64,000 nt of DNA from positions 172,802,040 through 172,866,039 of the forward strand of contig OZ018318.1 of the NCBI GenBank assembly GCA_963969495.1. Direction: 5' to 3'. This stretch comes from Ceratothoa steindachneri (taxonomy: Eukaryota > Arthropoda > Malacostraca > Isopoda > Cymothoidae). The notes under the pieces are model-generated. The model saw nothing but the letters and a program-made list of their open reading frames with translations, searched no databases and was not told where the DNA came from. A program made the position numbers and the translations under genes. Positions 58,675 to 64,000 of this stretch are shown piece by piece (within the stretch, counting starts at the first letter, position 1; each line of letters starts with the position of its first letter).

Positions 58675-60960
58675 TAAAACATATTTGGGTTAGTATTTGT
58701 TAACTAAACGGCTGCTATCACCCTCGATTTGTTCTAATCTAATAACAATAACTGGTCGTTACCAGGAGTTAGTAATACTTGATGAGAAAGTGAATAAGTT
58801 TGAGCGAATTTGGGAAAATCGATGTTTGATCGTCGGTTCCATCTAATCGATCCAAGCTAATTTTATATTTCTTTTAGATATTATAGAGGAAATTAATGCC
58901 ACGGATCAAAAAGGGAAATCCTATTCATAAATAGGGGTTTACCCATTTATTCACAGTAACGAAACACATTCTGACCTAACGCTACCGGAAGAATCTCATA
59001 CGAGCAGTTCAGGGCAAAAAAACGCAATTTTATTGAAAATCAACTTAATTTTAACAAATTTCTAGGATTTGTTGATAAGAAAGAAAAATATCATTGTTAA
59101 TTGAATGGGGGTGGCCAGTGATCAATCGTGCATGAATGCAGCATCTCTCCTGTGTTTTAGTGGCCTGCTTGTGTCAGCGGCCGAATAGAGGCATTTTATA
59201 TTATTTGACGAGCGGATGAGTGAAGTAATAAGGATTTCATTGGTAGGAAAGAATTAACAGATCACTCTAAAGACGATTACAAGAAGCCACTAGAGAGGTT
59301 ATTAATTAACCTGGAGAGGGACGAATTCCTAATGATTCGATGCACAACTTTATCAAATATTTTATTGGTCATTAAATCAGGGCATTTCTTTCGATTTTGG
59401 CAAGTGAAGATTTTAATCTCTTAAATGACGATGCTTCCTTTCCATATAAAATCCAAAAAATATTATTTCTGTTATAAATGAAGATGTATTATATCAATAT
59501 CCCATCATGAAAGCGGCATTCGAACAAACTTCGAATTCGTTAAAAGCGGAATTATTTTTATTTTCTTTCCAAATTTAATGATCGTTAGTTTACCACATTC
59601 AGTCGTTATCTTTTATTATATCGAAAAATATTTCTCCTTTATATTTTTTCGTCTTGTTTTTCTCTTGGCCATTCTTAAGACTGTGACGACAAGCCGTTTC
59701 CTGGTAGCCAAAGATCTCTTCATTCCTCACATATTTGAATGAAATCACTCCCGTCTATTTTAATTCAAGCGCGTAAATTCAATGTTATTATAAACATTCG
59801 ATTTATGGGCAGTCAATGCATTACCTCTTTATTAAGGCATTACTGAATGATCCAGAGTTAGTTGGAGCCGAGGAAAAGTACTCGAATATCCTCGTAATAC
59901 AGTTGAATTTAGAGGAAAATAAGTGATATAATGCTATTTATTAACTGGAATATCGGACACTATTGATACATAAAGGTAAATAGGTTATTGTTTTGTCCCC
60001 TTATGAGTTTTTTTTACTCATTTATTACCATGTTTATTTTTTTAAGTTATAATACTTGTGGATAGAATAATTCAAAAGTTTTAAAGTATATAATATTCCT
60101 TGGAGTAAATTTTACCATAATGAATCGATAAATTTTTAATATGCTACCAAATTTATGCCAAAGATGCTAATTATAAGTCACAAGTGAAATAGTTCGATAT
60201 AGCCAAAACTTAATGGAAGGTATTCAAGAAGCAAATTTCTTTTATGATTGTTTATTAATATAATTTACATTTTCTATTAATTATACAAATATATGGTATT
60301 GGTTATTTAATATTAGTGAGATTGTACAACGCAACGATATGACTCGGGACCATGTGATCGTAAATAACTGTATAAACTTTTTTTTTCAAAATATTTCTAT
60401 TAATTATAATTATGTACAAATATAAATAATATATAAGTTGAATTTGGTTAACCAAGTCGCTATGTTGAAAATTATTATAATTTTTTTGTGACTTTCTTGA
60501 AAATAAACCATTTAGTATTATTCTTGAAGATTTATATATAGTTGCGAATTTTCCAAACACTTTTTCCAACATAGACACCCGGAAACATTTTTTTTTAAGT
60601 TATTTCACCCGGTTCGATATATAGAAAAACCTTCGTCAGATCTCTTTTTTTCATCTAAATTTGTTTTATATACGAAATGATAGTCAAAAAGCGACAAAGC
60701 CCTAATTTTAATACATTTTTGAACTTCACGATTTGTGTTTTTTCATTCCAAATCATTCGATAATTATATTTATTTTTTCTGAACTCTTAGAAAGAACTTT
60801 GATAAAAGCTCGAAACATACAAAAAACAGCCCTGCGAATAAAAGTTTCAAATAAACCTAAACAGAAGGAGTTTGCGCTTCGCTGTAAGACTTTCGGTTTG
60901 TGTCCTACGACCTATCATGATTCTTTTTATTTCTCCATCTAAATTTGCTCTAATAATGCC
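58675..60960. other. No gene identified
   Basis: AT-rich sequence with a short minus ORF (60303-60578) and no motif. TTGAACTTCACGATTTGTG at about 60719 is a stray word of the dispersed repeat that follows. Confidence 0.35.
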
Positions 60961-60964
60961 ATGC

Positions 60965-61085
60965 CAAAATTTTAATAAATTTTCTGAACTTCACCATTTG
61001 TAATTCTATTAGTTTTAAAAAAATCACCAAAATTTGAAACTTATATTTATTTCTGAACTTCACCATTTTTTTTTCTATTATAAAG
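60965..61085 (-). repeat. Dispersed repeat, copy 2 (inverted)
   Basis: The reverse complement carries AATGGTGAAGTTCAGAAATA and TTACAAATGGTGAAGTTCAG with the same spacing as 18410-18525. The distance between copies is 42 kb. Confidence 0.65.
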
Positions 61086-61389
61086 GAATTATTAGAAATA
61101 ACTTTGCTAAAAAAATTAAATCCACTTAGGTGACAACCGAACTAAAAGAAAAAATCTTATTCAAACCTTCGAAAAATCTCGTTATGGAGGATTAAGGCTA
61201 AACTTGATTGAGACTAAATTTCACCTGTTAATCAAAAATGAGATCGGTATAGAGCGGCGAAGAAAAGTGGCTAAAAACAACGACAAAACATCATGGTGTA
61301 AACCATATGTAGAAAACGGTTTATAGTAAAATTTCATCGGATCTACTTTTCGCTAAACTAATAATGGTTTGCCGGGAAGTAAAGATTTA

Positions 61390-62753
61390 TTAGGTTGAGG
61401 AGTAAGTACTTGCGGGTTTTTCAATGTTGTGTTGATTTAAGTTTTGTTGACGTGATTTGTGTACCTATTAATAAATAATAATAAATAATGAGAGCAAAAT
61501 TTGGAAAGGTTAGGCTACGTTTCTTAACAGCAAAGACTATTAGGATTTTGCTTAGGCTACATCTTGAAGTTGAGTAATAAGTCATTGCGGTTTATTTAAA
61601 AGTTGTGTTAATTTAATTTTTGTTCTGTACCCTCAAAATAGAATGTCAAGTTGAAAGAAAGGCGAATTTTCGAAACTTGTTGTTATTCATTAAACGCAGC
61701 CAAAGCTCGTCACGATATTTGTACTGTGTACGGAGAAAATGCTTTATCAGAAAGGACAGCTCGATGGTGGTTTTCACATTTCAAAAACAGTCATTTCAAT
61801 CTTAATGACGAAGAACGTTCTGGTCGCCCCATTAAGTTGGATGAAGATCGATTGAACGACCTTCTTCATGAAAATCCTCGTCAATCGACTAGAGAATTGG
61901 CTGTACGATTGGCGTGTGATCAGAAAACTGTAGTGAATCACCTTCATTCGATGGGGAAAGTTAAAAAACTCGTTGCTTTGAGAGAAAGCAACAAACCTTA
62001 ACGCTTCACGATTTCCGCAGGTTTGCTTGCTCGTCACAAGGCTACTCGTGGATATAAGGACAGATTTCTTCACGGCATCATCTCTTGCGACGAAAAGTGG
62101 TGTGTTTATGTCAACATGAACCATCGAAAACAATGACTTAGCCGCAATAAAAAAACACTTCCGCGATTAAAGCAAGGACTTCATCCACGAAAGACGATGC
62201 TGTGTGTGTGGTGGGATTGTGAAGGCAGCATTTTGAATGATCTACTTGCGAACTACTAGATTGCCAATGCCGAACTCTACGTTCAACAAATGTATCGACT
62301 CGCCGAAGCTATTCGGGAAAAGTGACCTCATGGACGTTATGGAGTCCTTCTGCAACACGACAATGCTCGTCCTCACATTACCAATATAACAAAAGACTCT
62401 ATCCAAACGCTTATTTTGGAAATCCTGCTGCCTCCTCCATATTTGCCGGACTTGGCTTCATCGGATTTCCATCTGTTCCAAACTCTCTCCAACAATTTGC
62501 GCGGCGTTTCGTTCAATAGTGATGTAGAATTAAGAACCTGGTTAGACGAATTCTTCGAGTCAAAATCCAGAGATTATTATTGCAGATGCATCAAAAAACT
62601 AGTTGAACGTTGGGAAAAAGTCGTAAATAACAACGGAGAATACATTATTGATTGAATTGCATATTGTTATCAATTAAAAATGAAGTTTTTCTAAAATTTT
62701 TAATAGTAATGAATAGATTTGATAAAACCGCAAGAACTTATTCCTCAACCCAA
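61390..62753 (+). mobile_element. Mariner transposon, full length, TIRs and TA target site
   Basis: Left end TTAGGTTGAGGAGTAAGTAC (61390, TA at 61388-61389). The right end reads inward as TTGGGTTGAGGAATAAGTTC (to 62753, TA at 62754-62755), both continuing TTGCGG. A second left-end-like sequence, AAGTTGAGTAATAAGTCATT followed by GCGG, begins near 61565, so the 5' end is duplicated. Length 1364 bp. The transposase inside is broken. Confidence 0.88.
61644..62655 (+). pseudogene. Mariner transposase (DD34D), broken
   Basis: HTH region in frame 61651-62001: KARHDICTVYGENALSERTA, RWWFSHFKNSHFNLNDEERS, GRPIKLDEDRLNDLLHENPR and LACDQKTVVNHLHSMGKVKK. After a stop near 62000: ISAGLLARHKATRGYKDRFL, HGIISCDEKWCVYVN (first Asp), CVWWDCEGSILNDLL, LLQHDNARPHITNITKDS (second Asp) and YLPDLASSDFHLFQTLSNNL (third Asp) with 34 residues between the last two. 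The C-terminal YYCRCIKKLVERWEKVVNNN ends at 62655. All three catalytic residues are kept, but stops near 62000, 62135, 62259 and 62324 and frame changes around 62000 and 62320-62420 inactivate it. Confidence 0.88.
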
Positions 62754-62759
62754 TAACTA

Positions 62760-63478
62760 AACAAATGCAAGTTCTGTCCACGAATGCCAAATGGCAAAGA
62801 CTTTCCCATCTCAGGTATGCAACTCTACCTCCTCTTGCTATTAACCCATTGTCCCTTGGCCAAGAGCATAAACTTGAATTATTGCATTAAAAAGCAGTTG
62901 CTAATCATTTTTGGGTCAGGGGACAAAGTACAGAGAATTCGACTGCTATTCAGCAAGGAAGGAATAAACTCAACCTTAATCGGAGAGACTTGGGTGATGT
63001 AAATCCATCAAATCGGACAGAAGCAAAATGATTTGATAATAATATTTAATTGGCTTCCTAGGTTCATTTGAGACCAGAAAAAAGACTCCTTACAACGCAT
63101 AATGTGAAGTTTGTTGGAATGATAAATAGTAAACGCCAATTATCAATTCACTAGTGTATTTGTGGTTTGTAAGTAAATCATCGCAATCACTCTTTGATTT
63201 TACCACATTGTTGTTGATTAAATTCAATTTTGAATAAATCAAATAGGTAGTGTTATACCTAAGAAAGTGGCAGGTAGTTCAATGATTCCAACCATTTAAT
63301 TTCCTGTCGCTAAAGGAGAGTCCATGAGTTGGAAGCCTTTAACTAGGCATAGTCACTTCGACAAGAAAGTCACATATATGACAAAGGTACCTTATTGAGT
63401 TCTTTCCAAAAGCTTTCAACCTCCAACCCCCATATACCTTTCACTCATGTACGAAGTTGGTAATTAAAATATGTAAAT
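62760..63478. other. No gene identified
   Basis: AT-rich sequence. The short ORF at 62784-63002 has no recognisable motif. Confidence 0.35.
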
Positions 63479-63481
63479 TTG

Positions 63482-63574
<93 letters not shown>
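63482..63574. repeat. (TA)n microsatellite
   Basis: TA run with a single interruption near 63498. Confidence 0.95.
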
Positions 63575-63578
<4 letters not shown>

Positions 63579-63644
63579 CCAACTTCACTGGAATAATTTT
63601 TTTCGGAAATAGTAAATTTCTTAATTCGAAAAAATACGAGCTGG

Positions 63645-63745
63645 GAAGGGGGGATTCAAACCGTGCACATTGAGTAGGCGAGCAACTGCTTCGATCTCAA
63701 TTAAACCACCCTTTAGACCATTTGTGTATTTGCTGCGTGCTTAAC
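63645..63745 (-). repeat. tRNA-derived sequence (SINE-like), minus
   Basis: The minus strand carries GGTTTGAATCC (63652-63662), one mismatch from the pol III B box GGTTCGANTCC. About 60 bases upstream of that it has ATGGTCTAAAGGGTGGTTTA and TGAGATCGAAGCAG, which resemble the D-arm and anticodon arm of a tRNA-Leu/Ser type molecule. The A box is decayed. It is the inverted partner of 63848-63905. Confidence 0.5.
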
Positions 63746-63847
63746 TCCTTTGTTCTTTGAATCCCCAATTAGATCTCTTTCTCCTTCTCGTTCGACCATG
63801 CGAAGCGTGCTTTAAAAAGCTTGTCTATCCGGAAGATTTTTGTCTTC

Positions 63848-63910
63848 TGCGTAGCCGAGTGGTCTAAAGGGCGGTTTATTTGAGATCAAAGCGGATGCTT
63901 AGAGATACAA
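63848..63910 (+). repeat. tRNA-derived sequence (SINE-like), plus, 5' part
   Basis: TAGCCGAGTGG at 63852-63862 is a perfect pol III A box (TRGCNNAGYGG). TCTAAAGGGCGGTTTATTTG and AGATCAAAGC follow as in tRNA-Leu/Ser. No B box is visible in the following 80 bases, so this is a 5' tRNA-like fragment rather than a tRNA gene. About 60 bases are shared, inverted, with 63645-63745. Confidence 0.5.
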
Positions 63911-64000
63911 CTTCGGTAAGTTGGCCAGAAATAAGAATTACTGTTTGTTACAACGTAATAAAGGATAAAATTTGTTATTCAATGGTATAGTTGTTGAATG

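Noticed and set aside
63848..63910. Functional tRNA-Leu or tRNA-Ser gene
   Set aside because: Perfect A box, but no B box or acceptor-stem pairing at the right distance.

Overview
The window is eukaryotic repeat-rich DNA, AT-rich overall. It contains (TA)n and (GA)n microsatellites and a nearly continuous set of decayed transposable elements, and I see no convincing host gene. The mixture (Jockey-group, CR1-like and RTE-like non-LTR retrotransposons, Penelope-like elements with GIY-YIG endonucleases, Tc1 and mariner DNA transposons, MITEs, minisatellites and a 693-bp tandem array) fits an invertebrate animal, probably an arthropod such as a crustacean. That host assignment is inference from element types. 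Almost every coding region is broken by stops, frameshifts, truncation or internal deletion, so CDS-like entries are given as pseudogenes.

Layout, left to right. 1-1.7 kb: reverse transcriptase (RT) relic of uncertain clade. 2.0-3.45 kb: ORF1 (gag) of a Jockey-like element with three zinc knuckles. 4.0-5.4 kb: Penelope-like (PLE) termini, a solo mariner end and (TA)n arrays. 6 kb: transposase scrap. 9.3-11.0 kb: Tc1 element with TIRs of about 220 bp. 11.4-12.45 kb: 30-bp minisatellite. 13.2-15.4 kb: internally deleted non-LTR element with a decayed 2A-like motif. 15.85-17.8 kb: Ty3-like RNase H trace and a GC-richer block with 176-bp repeats. 20.1-24.9 kb: three pieces of CR1-like elements, all on the minus strand. 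25.1-34 kb: PLE fragments in several inverted arrangements, flanking and abutting a nearly complete Jockey-like element (26.3-29.8 kb, minus). 36.0-40.1 kb: a non-LTR element split by an insertion containing four 693-bp tandem units. 41-42 kb and 44.5-45.5 kb: further RT relics. 45.5 and 52 kb: one MITE family in short and expanded forms. 49.25-50.5 kb: mariner relic with three in-frame 189-bp repeats. 54.6-55.3 kb: another mariner/maT-type relic. 61.4-62.75 kb: full-length but broken mariner with clear TIRs. 63.6-63.9 kb: an inverted pair of tRNA-like sequences. Stretches between these are AT-rich and hold nothing I can identify.

There is no operon or pathway; the logic is that of nested insertion. 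The most interesting signals are (i) recurring hammerhead-like cores (CTGANGA, short stem, GAAA) at PLE termini, often next to (TA)n arrays; (ii) tandem expansion inside three unrelated transposons (693 bp, 189 bp, about 120 bp units); and (iii) head-to-head PLE fragments and palindromic PLE junctions.
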